DNA from: Saccharina japonica
Taxonomy: Eukaryota > Sar > Phaeophyceae > Laminariales > Laminariaceae
Direction of reading: 5' to 3'
Length of the DNA stretch: 64,000 nt
Assembly (NCBI GenBank): GCA_008828725.1
Contig: MEHQ01002630.1
Span: 112,375 to 176,374 of the forward strand
The notes beneath the pieces were generated by a model that saw only the letters and a list, made by a program, of their open reading frames with translations, made no database searches and had not been told where the DNA came from. Below are positions 34,069 through 46,690 of the stretch, one piece after another; the stretch's first letter is position 1, and every line of letters begins with the position of its first letter. Both the position numbers and the translations under genes were made by a program.

Positions 34069-34530
34069 ATACCCTCGATCGCCATACCGGGGGTACCGGT
34101 ATTTGTTCGGTACCGGGCTCGATACCCTACCGAACACTTCGGTAAGTTCGGTACTTTTTCAATATCGGTACGCCCACCCAAATATACCCCAGGTACCGGT
34201 ATACCCTCGGCCGCAATACCGGGGGTGCCGGTATTTTTTCGGTACCGGGCTCGATACCCTACCGAACACTTCGGTAAGTTCGGGACTTTTTCGATACCGG
34301 TACCCGACACTTCGGTAAGTTCGGTATTGTTTCGATTCCAGTACCCGACACTTCGTTAAGTTCGGTACTTTTCCAATGCCGGTACCCGACACTTCGGTAA
34401 GTTCGGTACTTTTCTAATACCGGTACCCGACACTTCGGTAAGTTCGGTACGCCTACCCGAACATACCCCGGTTACCGGTATACCCTCGACCACAATACCG
34501 GCAGTGATCGGTGCGGCCTCGGTACCGGGG
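34069..34530. repeat. 41-bp minisatellite, array 3
   Basis: Same unit as array 1; it parallels 31890-32160. Confidence 0.85.
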
Positions 34531-35300
34531 AATCGGGTATGTATGCAATACGGACACACCTTATGACATTATACAAGGTACCTGGTAATTATTTGTGGCA
34601 GCAGCAGTCTTCTCTACATTCATATATCCATTTGGTCCTTGGCTCTGGAGTGACACAACGCACTCATCTCACACCCTCCAGAAACGGCTGCAGACACAAC
34701 ATAACAATCGCGGAGAGTACGGAGCGAAAGGATAGATGATATTATCACCAAGGCGCGCCGGTGGGGTTCGAGGCGCTGCCGAGGCGGTGCTATGGCACGC
34801 TCTGCGCAGCTTCGTGTAGTGGGAGAAGCTCCGACTGCTCACCTGAGAAAGTACTAGTATGTTATCAGGCATCATATTTACGGACTTTAACGCGACATCT
34901 CGAATCCATCGCTGCTCTAATTGCATTCAAATAGTGATGTACCAGCAGCAGCTGCAGCAGCACTACGCGAGGTTGCCGATGATCTAAACTGTATGCCGAG
35001 CTTCGACGTTGAGAGATTGGGGCATAGAACGGGCTTCAAGCGTAGCACTCGATGGCAGTGGCACGCGTGGACTAGTCTATCAAATATACAGTAGAGCCCA
35101 CAGCAGCAGCGCATTGTCCAAGTTGGAGCTGCTGCTTCTGCCCCTCTGCTGCTGTGTTATATTGTTGCTCTTGCCGGGGCTGGTGCTGCTGCTAACCGTG
35201 CTTGCGATTGCTACGTGGTTGGGATGGCGGCGGCAGCATTGCCATTTTCTCCGTCATTGGCGCCGCCATCTGTTTGCTGTTGCTACAAGTACACATTTAT
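34531..35300. repeat. Second copy of the 0.8-kb block
   Basis: See 32131-32940. Small indels distinguish the copies (for example GCAGCAGCAGCAGTC versus GCAGCAGCAGTC). Confidence 0.7.
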
Positions 35301-35880
35301 TTAGGATATGTTCGATAAGGGTACGTACCGAAGTATACCGGGGGTATTTCCTCGGTAAATACCGGTACCTGACACTCGGTAAGTTCGGTATTTTTCCAAT
35401 ACCGGTACTCGACACTTCGGTAAGTTCGGTATTTTTCTACTACCGGTACCCGACACTTCGGTAAGTTCCGTATTTTTTCAATACCGGTACCCGACACTTC
35501 GTTAAGTTCGGAATTATTTCAATACCGGTACCCGACACTTCGCTAAGTTCGGTATTTTTTTAATACCGGTACCTGACACTTCGGTAAGTTTGGTACGCTT
35601 ACCTAAATGTACCCCGGGTACCGGTATACCCTCGTCCACACTACCGGAGGTACCGGTATTTTCTCGGTAGTGTGCTTAATACCCTACCCAACACTTCGGT
35701 AAGTTCGGTAATTTTTCAATACCGGTACCCGACACTTCGGTAAGTTCGGTATTTTTTCAACACCGGTGCCGGACATTTCGGTAAGTTCGGTACTTTTTCA
35801 ATACCGGTACCCGACACTTCGGTAAGTGCGGTACGCGCAACAAATATACCCCCGGCGGTACCGGTATACCCTACCGAACT
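35301..35880. repeat. 41-bp minisatellite, array 4
   Basis: About ten units; longer than array 2 by two or three units, so unit number varies between the duplicates. Confidence 0.85.
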
Positions 35881-36430
35881 TGCCTTTGGATATTTTGATA
35901 ATCCTATTGGTTTGCACGATATGTATCGGTACCTGTTTCACGAAATATATTTCTTCTATCGATAGGTATCGATAGACATTCCGCTAGTGTATTGGTGCGG
36001 GTAATTGGTATCGATAGACACCCCGCTGATTTTCTGGTTCGGACGATAGGCATCGATATATCTTGCACCATTCTATTGGTTCGGACGATAGGCATCGATA
36101 GATCTTGCACTATTCCATTGGTTCGGACCATGGGTATCGATATACCTTGCACCGTTCTATTGGTTTGGACCATCGGTGTCGATAGACCTTCGCCCTTCTA
36201 CTGGTTCGTACGAGGGGTGTCGATATTATGTCCACGCCGCATGCCCGTTCCGCATAGCAGAACATGCTCGGATCCGGCGCTGTCTGTCGCTGTTGTGCCC
36301 CAAGAAGCTACAGGTGGATGGCTTGAACAACAAGGTGGTTAGTAGTATATTTGCAAGGCCTCGTCCTTTTTATACCCTGGATACTACCCTATCGAATAGG
36401 CTATTGGACTAACAATAGGTTGGGAATGAT
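35881..36430. repeat. 42-bp minisatellite and shared flank
   Basis: 35881-36200 matches 33411-33720. 36200-36430 (ATTATGTCCACGCCGCATGC, GTGCCCCAAGAAGCTACAGG) matches 42300-42490 and 54700-54890. Confidence 0.7.
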
Positions 36431-37290
36431 GGCTATCGATACCTACTAAGGGTCGCAATTCGTTGGGTTCGGGGTATATCGATAGGTATTGTAAAGAACA
36501 ATAGGATTAGCGCAGTGGCCACAATAGCCTACTGTGAGACAAATATGCTTGTGGATGTGCCTATCGATAGGTATCTTGCGTACCAACAGAGTTTGGAATA
36601 TTTCCCCAACAGGCTATCGTCCGAGCCAGATCTTCCTATTACTATCGATCAATACCTATTGATTGTATCGATAGGTGTGCAATGGTATCGATCGATATCT
36701 ATTGCGCAATTCAATAGGTTCGAGCTTTAGTTGATCGATACCTATTGCTCAATTCAATAGGTTTGCTATGGTATCGATCGATGTATCAATAGGTGTGAAA
36801 TGGTATCGATCGATACCTATTGGGCGATTCAAAAGGTTCGAACTTTAGTTGATCGATACCTATTGCCCAATTAAATAGGTTTGCTATGGTCTCGATCGAT
36901 ACCTATTGATTGTATCGATATATGTGCAATGGTATCGATCGATACGTATTGGGCGATTCACCTGGTTCTAACTTTAGTTGATCGATAGCTATTGCCCAAT
37001 TCAATAGGTTTGCAATGATATCGATCGATACCTACTGCTCAATTCAGCATGTTCGTAAGGGTGTCGAGCAATGCCTGCTGCTCAACATAATAATCTTGCG
37101 ACGATGCGATCGATACCTATCGCCCAATCAATATGTTTGCAAGGATATCGATCGATGCCTATTGCCCTATTCAATAGCTTGACAAGTGTATCGATCGGTA
37201 CCTATTGTCCGAAACCTATTGCACAATTTCATACCTGGTACGTTCACAATGACATCGATCAATACCTATTGCCAATTAAATATGTTCGCA
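36431..37290. repeat. Palindromic GGTATCGATCGATACC repeat array, copy X
   Basis: GGTATCGATCGATACC, a perfect 16-bp palindrome, recurs between CTATTGCCCAATTCAATAGG words with irregular spacing of about 60-70 bp. Homologues: 42440-43150, 44311-44650, 54850-55550. Confidence 0.85.
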
Positions 37291-37690
37291 ATTATAGCGA
37301 GCGGGGGGGGGAGGGAGGCGGCCTCCCGGACTCGCCTCAACACTAAACTCAAGTCAGAATATTCACCCTAATTTCAAGATAAAACTCCACACTAATTCCA
37401 TGGTGTTTTTGCACACTAAAAGTAAGATATAGTTATTCAAAGAGTCTAAACAACGTAAAAAACAAAATGAATCTCCAGAAGTTTGGTCATAATCGACAAC
37501 TACCCAAAACTGGGCAAACTAGCGTTCTTACACTAAATACAAGATAAAAAGCTCCGAAAAATAGAAATCGAGCAAAAAAAAACCGAACGAAAAAGGCTCA
37601 CTGCTGTACGCACGTGCTAAACAAGGGCTCCGCCTCGAGGCAGGCACTTTGATTTTGTCCGCTATCTCGGCCCCGCTCTGACATAGTTCG
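37291..37690. other. AT-rich non-repeat segment inside the ATCGAT arrays
   Basis: It is present here and, badly degraded, at about 44700-45010, but absent from the copies at 43150 and 55555. There GTCGAGCAATGCCT runs directly into ATAGATCAAAGCAATAGG. Its edges carry AGCGGGGG (about 37300) and CCCCGCT (about 37672), a possible short inverted repeat. No gene. Confidence 0.45.
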
Positions 37691-38230
37691 GCGTACCCCT
37701 AGTTATACACCTATCGGAAGTACAATAGGCTACTGTCCAAACCTAATAGAACATATTGATCAAAGCAATAGGTATCGATAGACAATATAAAACACCTATC
37801 GGAAGTACAATAGGCTACTGCCCAAATACATCCGGACCTATTGACCAAAGCGATAGGTATGGATAGACAATTTCCAATACCTATTGGTCAAAGCAATAGG
37901 TATCAATAGACAATTTCAAACACCTATTGGCCAAGGCAATAGGTATCGATAGGCAATTTCAAATACCTATCGAACGTACAATAGGCTATTGCACAAATCA
38001 GTGTGAACCTATTGGTCAAAGTAATAGGTATCGATAGACAGTTTCCAATACCTATCCCAAGTACAATAGGCTATTGCTCAGATTAGTGTGAACCTATTGG
38101 ACGAATATATAGGTATCGATAGACAATTTCAAATACCTATTGCAGGCGTCAATAGGTATCGATAGGCAATATCCCAACCTATTGAAATACCAATAGGCTT
38201 ATCCAATAGGCTATTGTCCAGGGTGTGGTC
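37691..38230. repeat. CAATAGGTATCGATAGACAA array, copy X
   Basis: Inverted words GGTATCGATAG and TACCTATTGG alternate at about 45-50 bp. It ends in CAATAGGCTATTGTCCAGGG, itself partly palindromic. Confidence 0.8.
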
Positions 38231-38928
38231 CAGATACACTGTGCAACATGATATTGGTGAAACAAATAACCTAACTACCAGGTATCCAAGAAGAACAAGG
38301 ATATCCAACGAAAACGCCGAATCTTCGAACGTATGATACGTTCGTTGGTATCACGCGATGCCATATCTGACTTCGTGTGATGGGCCATATACGTACAGGG
38401 TACGAGTCCTCGACTATTAATAGTGACTTGACCCGCATTTCTGCTCGCTACATACGCACGCTGATCGTCATACAGCTTTTCCACACCCGCCAATGCACCC
38501 CTTCTCGTGTACCCCCCGATGGCTTGCAGGCCCGCCTCGCGTTTTGTTTGTGGGCGGAGTGGATTTGCTTTCGTCGGACCGAGCGTTCTGAAATCATGAC
38601 ACGAAAACATATGGATAATTTTGCTGGTAAACCGCATCAGCAGTAACAGCAAAGCAGCAGCAGAAAATCAGCTACATCGTCAGCATCAGCAGCAGCAGCA
38701 ACAGCAGCAGAAGTAGCAAATAGCCGCAGCCACGGCAACAGGGAGTGTTTTAGTAATCGGTAAGACACGCATCGTTATCTTAGCTTGCGCATGGAGGTTC
38801 CATTCCACATCACACGGGTGATATGTTTTTTCTAGAGGTGCTACCCGACGAGTACGCGTCTTGAACGGGTACCCGCCAAGTTTGGTAACAAAATACCCGG
38901 ATACTCGCGAGTATTTACGTGTGTGGAG
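38231..38928. repeat. Dispersed family W, copy 2
   Basis: See 14061-14520. It has a CAGCAGCAGCAACAGCAGCAG tract near 38690 and ends at GGATACTCGCGAGTATTTAC. A minus-strand frame (38275-38652, 125 aa) is also open at 56077-56454, but not in the other copies. Coding is doubtful. Confidence 0.6.
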
Positions 38929-40500
38929 TTGATAATTTATTAGTCTTGATTTGAGAACATGATTTTCGAGTTGCAGATCCGAGTTTGAGCGTCCTAGTCC
39001 GGTACAAATTCATTTTAATTGGGCGAAGTATCGACCCTGCGATGCCATGCCTTGTCATGCACACAGCAGGGGGAAGAATATTAAGGTCATGTACAATGAG
39101 CAGGGAGGGCGTTGATCGTGCTCAGTACCACAACGCATAATATATATCGTATAGTAGTAGTTCCACATGCTGGCTAGGGGTTCTATCACTTTGGGCCGAG
39201 GCAGCCTGGCAGCCCGATAAGAATGAAAGGAGTTTCTGTGTTATTTCTGTTTTGAGCAACCAAGACGACTTCCTGTGACAACTGCTGGTACACCTTTAAA
39301 TATCAATCAACAGTATACCTGGTATGTATCTAGGATATCATTATGGTGTACGTCGTGTAGGTTTCCGTGTTTTATCAAGCGTATTGAGTCTTCTTTGCCG
39401 GTCTTGTTTGACCAGTTTAAATTGCTTCTAGTTGTGTGCTAGCCAGTCTTCTTTGCCAGTTTGAATTTCCTCTGTTTCCGTGTTTCCAATTGCCTCCTTT
39501 ATGTAATACTCGTAGTTACTTGTTGTTCAAAGTCATGTGTCTGCTATGGGGGATGTTTCAGTTTAGGAACCGTTCCACTAGTCGCGTTTTATTGTCTGGG
39601 GCTCTTTTTCGCGCGGAACAGCTTGTGGGTACGTTATGTTTGGTGTTTATTTGGTTTCTCGGTACGTGATTTTCGTGCGTTGCGCGATTTTATCGGAATC
39701 GTGGAAGGGTTTGGTTGTGCGTTATCTGTGTGGGACTTCTTTTGACTTTGGTTTTGTGTACGTTATTGTGGAGTGGGTTATTGAATTGGTTTTTGGGTGC
39801 ATTATTTTGGGGCGAGGCGCTAGGTTGGCGAAACTTTGGAAAACTTGGTTGTGTTATATTTGTTCGGCTCAGGGGAGGGTTGTGGTTCNGCGTTTAGGTT
39901 GACCTTCGGGGTCGGGGGTCAGTTTTATTTTATGCATGAGTTATATTTGATTTTATGCTGGAGTTACGGGCTACTATAAGCGGGGGCCACGATTGTAGGT
40001 TTTTGCAGGAGTTCACTCTGGGGGGAGGTGATTTTCCTTTGTCGGGGACTCTCCTTGGTCTGATGCGTTGGTCATTTTATTATCTTTCTTGATCGAGGTC
40101 GAGAACCGTTCTAGGTTTTGTGCGTGGGTTATATAATAATATTGCTTGGAGCGATCGGTTTATGTCGAGAACCTCTCCAGGTTCATGAACGGGTTATTCT
40201 GTTTTATGCGTGTGTTGCAGGGTATGCTGTGCGTAAGTTGTTTTTGTTGGTTCATGCGTGGGTTAGTTGTTTCGTCGGGGACTCTTCTTGGTTTTATGCG
40301 TGTTCTGTTTCACGATCCTTCCTTGGAGTGATCTTTATTTGTCGAGGACCCTTCTGGATTCATGCTGTGGATTATTTTGTTTACAGCGTGTGTTATTCGG
40401 GGTTTATGTGTGGGTCCTTTGTTTTGCGCGTGTGTTACAGGGTGTGCTTTGAGAGGGTTATCTTTGGGGGTCTTGGCGTAGGTTCGCAACTTTAGAGATT
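38929..40500. other. Sequence seen once in the window, with a T/G-rich island (39430-40500)
   Basis: No partner is visible elsewhere. The island is strongly G/T-biased on the plus strand, with loose repeats of GTCGGGGACTCTTC and GTTTTATGCGTG. A hydrophobic 125-codon frame (40118-40495) arises from this bias and is not called. An N at 39889 marks an unresolved base or join. Confidence 0.4.
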
Positions 40501-41700
40501 TGGCGAGGAGTGATTGGTTATCGTGTCAGCGTCACTGCACGAGGGCGGGAGCCTCCCGCTCGTGACGAGACAGGGAAGCTCCGTCGAGAAGGCGCGCGGT
40601 AGACATTCCGGAAGCCCCCGATCGCAAGGGGGGCGTCCTGTTCACCGCGTTAGTGAGTAAGGCGGCGCATGAGTGTGCGTGCTGGGGAGAGTTTTTCCTA
40701 TCGGATAAAGGCCGGGTTTTCTCTCCTCAGTCTTGGTTGGCATAGTGTATTTCGGACCCACCGCTTTGGATATCGCGTGACCGGCCTCGTCCGGCCGACA
40801 AGCTGGGGAGATGTTACAGCGGTTTTCCATGGGTCCGAGGGTTTCCAGAGAAGGGCTGGGCGTGGTGATCGACGGGGACAATGTGAATTCAACCCGGAGA
40901 TGAAACCCTGTAAGAAGGTTGTCCTGTGGGCTGGGAGAGCCCACAACTCTGTTGCTAGCTCCCTTATAGGGTGTACATGCACCTCCAGCGCTGTACTACA
41001 CACGGAGAGTACCATTTAGGACAGCGCTATACATGGCTCACCAGCAAGGACCACAGGCTGCGTGGTACAACGGTCAGTCAATGCATGAACTTGGAATGAG
41101 CGTGAACGTGTTGTGTACTTGCCCAGCAAGGAAGGCTGGGGAGGACGGCTCTGGAATAATACAATCGATGTGTTTTGGTGCCGTGCATGTGGATTTTGGA
41201 CGAGAGTCCGGAGCAAGGCTCCCATCATGAGTGATATGACATGCATGCGTCAAAGCCTCCTCCTGTGAACTGACTCATACAACCTCACGATTCTTCTGAC
41301 ATCGACTATCCATATCCTATCGACAGACAATGCTACAGTTGATTTATTCTCCGCCGAGATATCTGTCGTATAATAGATTGAAATAAATATCGTGCACGAG
41401 GCTGAACATCGCCTCGGAATGGCGGTGGCAAGTCACGGTGGAAGAGGAAAAACACTAAGTACGCAGTACGACTATGTAACTCATTGAAGCTCCCGTCGTA
41501 GCATGCACAACGTAGGAACAAAGTCGTCTGAATACAGAGTCGTATGTAATCGTTGTGAACTACTTATTAATCAGATATATCCACGGACAGGATTGTATAT
41601 AGGTAGAAAAAATTCCATCATCGTCACTGAATGGGGACCGCTATGTATTTTATAGATACAAACACCCGTGATACCTGGGAATTTTGTGGGCTAGCGAGCA
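40501..41700. other. Sequence seen once, with two hairpins, no gene recognised
   Basis: One hairpin is at 40538-40564 (CACGAG, CGGGAG, then CTCCCG, CTCGTG). A second pairing is AGCGCTGT (40987-40994) with ACAGCGCT (41021-41028). CTTATAGGGTG (about 40970) could be a TATA-like site. Composition differs from the neighbours. It may be an insertion or the edge of an element. Confidence 0.35.
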
Positions 41701-42240
41701 CTCGTGCTCGCATACTGGCGGGACCTGAGGTCTGGAGATGTACTTGGGCTATGGGGATCCGGTGCATATAGGGGACCTGGCGCTGGGATTTGTGGCTAGC
41801 GGGACCGGTGCATGTAGCGCGACCGAACTTCTAGATTTTCGGCTGGGAGGGATGGGGGCCCTCGCTTTGTGCTACGGGGCCGTTGTACGGACCGTTAAAC
41901 TGGACATGGGCTCAATTTTAGTGTGCACTCGTTGTTGAGGGTTAGGGTTAAAAATAGTTGTTACCGGGACTTGGAAAAAACTTCCCCAGACTGATGAGAA
42001 GTTATAAAATGCCATCGCATGAATGCGGAACGATTTTAGTGTTAATATAACCCCCTGCCATGTTCGTACTCCATCCATCGAAACAGAAAAGCTCTTGATT
42101 TATTCGCGTCACGGGTCGAATTCGTACCGATTGATCTGAAATTAATCGTCGACGAGGCTGAAAAACACGCTAAGCTCAAGTCACGGTGAAAAACAAGACG
42201 ACTGCGGTCCCCTAATGCACCGGTCCCCTAATGCATTACA
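41701..42240. repeat. GGGACCGGTGCAT repeats and shared flank
   Basis: 41880-42066 matches 33890-34066, including GAGGGTTAGGGTTA (about 41938). 42091-42240 matches 54488-54640. Confidence 0.6.
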
Positions 42241-43620
42241 TTGGTTCGGACCATGGGTGTCGATATACCTTCGCCCTTCTACTGGTTCGTACGAGGGATA
42301 TCGATATTATGTCCACGCCGCATGCCCGTTCAGCATAGCAGAACATGCTCGGATCCGGCGCTGTCTGTAGCTGTTGTGCCCCAAGAAGCTACAGGTGGAT
42401 GGCTTGAACAACAAGGCGGTTAGTAGTATATTTGCAAGGCCTCGTGCTTCTTATACCCTGAATAATACCCTATCGAATAGGCTATTGGACTAACGATAGG
42501 TTGGGAATTATGGCTATCGATACCTACTAAAGGTCACAATTCGTTAGGTTCGGGGTGTATCGATAGGTATGGTAAATAACAATAGGATTAGTGCAGTGGC
42601 CACAATAGCCTATTGTGAGACAAATATGCTTGTGGATGTGCCTATCGATAGGTATCTTGCGTACCAACAGAGTTTGGAATATTTCCCCAACAGGCTATCG
42701 TCCGAGCAATATCTTCCTATTACTATCGATCAGTACCTATTGATTGTATCGATAGGTGTGCAATGGTATCGATCGATACCTATTGCGCAATTCATTAGGT
42801 TCGATCTTTAGTTGATCAATACCTATTGCCCAATTCAATAGGTTTGCTATGGTATCGATCGATGTATCAATAGGTGTGCAATGGTATCGATCGATACCTA
42901 TTGGGCGATTCAATATATTCGAACTTTGGTTGATCGATACCTATTGCCCAATTAAATAGGTTTGCTATGGTCTCGATCGATACCTATTGATTGTATCGAT
43001 AGGTGTGCAATGGTATCGATCGATACCTATTGGGCGATTCAACAGGTTCGAACTTTAGTTGATCGATAGCTATTGCCCAATTCAATAGGTTTGCAATGAT
43101 ATCGATCGATACCTACTGCTCAATTCAGTATGTTCGAAAGGGTGTCGAGCAATGCCTATAGATCAAAGCAATAGGTATCGATAGACAAAATAAAACACCT
43201 ATCGGAAGTACAATAGGCTACTGCTCACATATATCCGGACCTATTGGCCAAAGCGATAGGTATGGATAGACAATTTCCAATACCTATTGGCCAAAGCAAT
43301 AGGTATCAATAGACAATTTCAAACTACCTATTGGCCAAGGCAATGTATCGATAGGACAATTTCAAATACCTATCGAACGTACAATAGGCTATTGCACAAA
43401 TCAGAGTGAACCTATTGGTCAAAGTAATAGAGTATCGATAGACAATTTCCAATACCTATCCCAAGTACAATAGGCTATTGCACAGATCAGTGTGAACCTA
43501 TTGGACGAATATATAGGTATCGATAGCATTTCAAATACCTATTGCAGGTCAATAGGTATCGATAGGCAATATCCCAACCTATCGAAATACCAATAGGCTA
43601 TATCCAATAGGCTATTGTCC
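42241..43620. repeat. ATCGATACC arrays, copy Y
   Basis: Nearly identical to 54640-56020 at an offset of about 12.4 kb, apart from a few small indels (for example near 43325 and 43430). Confidence 0.8.
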
Positions 43621-44309
43621 AGGGTGTGGTCCAGATACACTGCGCAACATGATATTGGTGAAACAAATAACCTAACTACCAGGTATCCAAGAAGAACAAG
43701 GATATCCAAAGAAAACGCCGAATCTTCGAACGTATGTACGTTCGTTGTATCACACGATGCCATATCTGACTTCGTGTGATGGGCCATATACGTACAGGGT
43801 ACGAGTCCTCGACTACTAATAGTGACTTGACCCGCATTTCTGCTCGCTACTACGCACGTGCTCGTCATACAGCTTGTCCACACCCGCCAATGCACCCCTT
43901 CTCGTGTACCCCCCGATGGCTTGCAGGCCCGCCTCGCGTTTTGTTGTGGCGGAGTGGATTCTGCTGTCGTCGGACCGAGCGTTCTGAAATCATGACACGA
44001 AAACATATGGATAATTTTGCTGGTAAACCGCATCAGCAGTACAGCAAAGCAGCAGCAGAAAATCAGCTACATCGTCAGCATCGCAGCAGCAGCAGCAACA
44101 GCAGCAGACACTGTAGCAAATAGCCGCAGCCACGGCAAGCAGGGAGTGTTTTAGTAATCGGTAAGACACGCATCGTTTCTTAGCTTGCGCATGGAGGTTC
44201 CATTCCACAACACACGGGTGATATGTTTTTTCTAGAGGTGCTACCCGACGAGTACGCGTCTTGAACGGGTACCCGCCAAGTTTGGTAACAAAATACCCGG
44301 ATACTCGCG
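43621..44309. repeat. Dispersed family W, copy 3
   Basis: It ends at GGATACTCGCG followed by the N at 44310. The paired copy continues AGTATTTACGTG at this point. Confidence 0.65.
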
Positions 44310-44310
44310 N

Positions 44311-46200
44311 CGATCGATGTATCAATAGGTGTGAATGGTATCGATCGATACCTATTGGGCGATTCAAAATTCGAACTTTAGTTGATCGATACCTATTGCC
44401 CAATAAATAGGTTTGCTATGGTCTCGATCGATACCTATTGATTGTATCGATATGTGCAATGGTATCGATCGATACTATTGGGCGATTCACGGTTCTAACT
44501 TTAGTTGATCGATAGCTATTGCCCAATTCAATAGGTTTGCAATGATATCGATCGATACCTACTGCTCAATTCAGATGTTCGTAAGGGTGTCGAGCAATGC
44601 CTCTGTCAAAAATATGGACGATGGATCGATACCTATCGAATCAATAGTTGCAGGATATATCGATGCCTATTGCCAAATAGCTTGACAATTATCTCGTACC
44701 TATTGTGACCAGAATTTACCGATCACATGCTCGATTCCTTGATTAAATTTGCATTTAGCGACGGGGGGCGCTCGACCGCACTATTCAGATTTACCTAATT
44801 CAAGTACTAAAATTCCAGGGTTGCACCATAATATATTATTAGGCCTAAGCAAATGATTCCGAATGTCAGACGCTCAAATGGGCGATGTTCTCACTAAATA
44901 CGATAAATCAAAGAATGAGCAAAGACGAAAAAGTACGCGTAGCACGTGCTAACAAGTCGCCTGAGCAGGCATTTATTCGCTATCTCCCCTCGACATAGGG
45001 CGTACTGTTCTTCGGAAGCATAGTACTGTCCAACCTATAGAATATGATCAAAGCAATAGGTATCGATAGACAATATAAAACACCTATCGGAAGTACAATA
45101 GGCTACTGCCACAAATATCCGGACCTATTGGACCAAAGCGATAGGTATGGATAGACAATTTCCAATACCTATTGGCAAAGCAATAGGTATCAATAGACAA
45201 TTTCAAAACCTATTGGCCAAGGCAATGAGGTATCGATAGAGCAATTTCAAATACCTATCGAACGTACAATAGGCTATTGCACAAATCAGTGTGAACCTAT
45301 TGGTCAAAGTAATAAGGTATCGATAGACAATTTCCAATACCTATCCCAAGTACAATAGGCTATTGCCAGATTAGTGTGAACCTATTGGACGAATAAATAG
45401 GTATCATANGCAATTTCAAATACCTATTGCAGGGCCAATAGGTATCGATAGGCAATATCCCAACCTATTGAAATACCAATAGGCTATCCAATAGGCTATT
45501 GTCCAGGGTGTGGTCCAGATACACTGTGCAACATGATATTGGTGAAACAAATAACTAACTACCAGGTATCCAAGAAGAACAAGGATATCACAACGAAAAC
45601 GCCGAATCTTCGAACGTATGGTACGTTCGTTAGGTATCACACGATGCCATATCTGACTTCGTGTGATGGGCCATATACGTACAGGGTACGAGTCCTCGAC
45701 TATAATAGTGACTTGACCCGCATTTCTGCTCGCTACGTACGCACGTGTCATCATACAGCTTGTTCCACACCCGCCAATGCACCCCTTCTCGTGTACCCCC
45801 CGATGGCTTGCAGGCCCGCCTCCGTTTTGTTCGTGGCGGAGTGGATTTGCATTCGTCGGACCGAGCGTTCTGAAATCATGACACGAAAACATATGGTAAT
45901 TTTGCTGGTAAACCGCATCAGCAGTAGCAGCAAAGCAGCAGCAGAAAATCAGCTACATCGTCAGAATCAGTCAGCAGCAGCAGCAACAGCAGCAGAAGTA
46001 GCAAATAGCCGCAGCCACGGCAGACAGGGAGTGTTTTAGTAATCGGTAAGACACGCATCGTTCATCTTAGCTTGCGCATGGAGGTTCCATTCCACAACAC
46101 ACGGGTGATATGTTTTTTCTAGAGGTGCTACCCGACGAGTACGCGTCTTGAACGGGTACCCGCCAAGTTTGGTAACAAAATACCCGGATACTCGCGAGTA
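44311..46200. repeat. ATCGATACC arrays and family W, copy Z, indel-rich
   Basis: It is homologous to 36784-38928 but full of small deletions (for example GATACTATTGGGCG for GATACGTATTGGGCG), worst between 44580 and 45050. It is bounded by an N at 44310 and contains another at 45409. No equivalent exists in the paired unit (54488-57800), so it may be an uncorrected or misplaced piece. Confidence 0.7.
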
Positions 46201-46690
46201 TTTACGTGCATTCAGGGTGGGTACCTGGGTAACTGTGTACCCGTCTAACAGCGGGTACCCATTTAACACCCGGGTACCCGTCTAACAGCCGGGTACCCGG
46301 GTGCCCAGGACCCACATACTTGGCGAGTGAAGTGCTACCCGTACCGTGACGGGTATTAGCAAGCCGGGTAATACTCACGAGTACCCGGGTAATTGGCAAA
46401 GGGTAACACCTCTATTATCGTGTGAGCTACGATGCATTAAGCATCATTTTCATCTTGAAAGAGTTTCCTCGATAACATGTACAAATAATACGCCAGGGGT
46501 GTGTGGTTTAGGGCATGATAAGTTGCCATCTCCGGGAATTCCAAGGTAAATCAACGGGTATACCCGGTTACCCGGACGCCAAATACTCGGCGAGTATGAA
46601 GTGTTACTCGCACCCGTGACGCGTATTAGCAAACCGTGCAGTAATCGCGAGTACCCGCGTATTCGGCAAAAAGGTGAACACCTCTATTGT
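46201..46690. repeat. GGGTACCCG-rich stretch, paired with 56731-57210
   Basis: GTACCCGTCTAACAGCCGGG words and CGGGTAATACTCACGAGTAC; offset to the pair about 10514 bp. Confidence 0.7.

Noticed and set aside
31641-35880. Possible CRISPR-like arrays of regular repeats
   Set aside because: The 41-bp and 42-bp units are contiguous minisatellites without unique spacers, no cas-like gene is present, and the DNA is eukaryotic in character.
40118-40495. 125-codon hydrophobic plus-strand frame
   Set aside because: It lies in a G/T-biased, loosely repetitive stretch that yields Val/Phe/Cys-rich frames in several phases.
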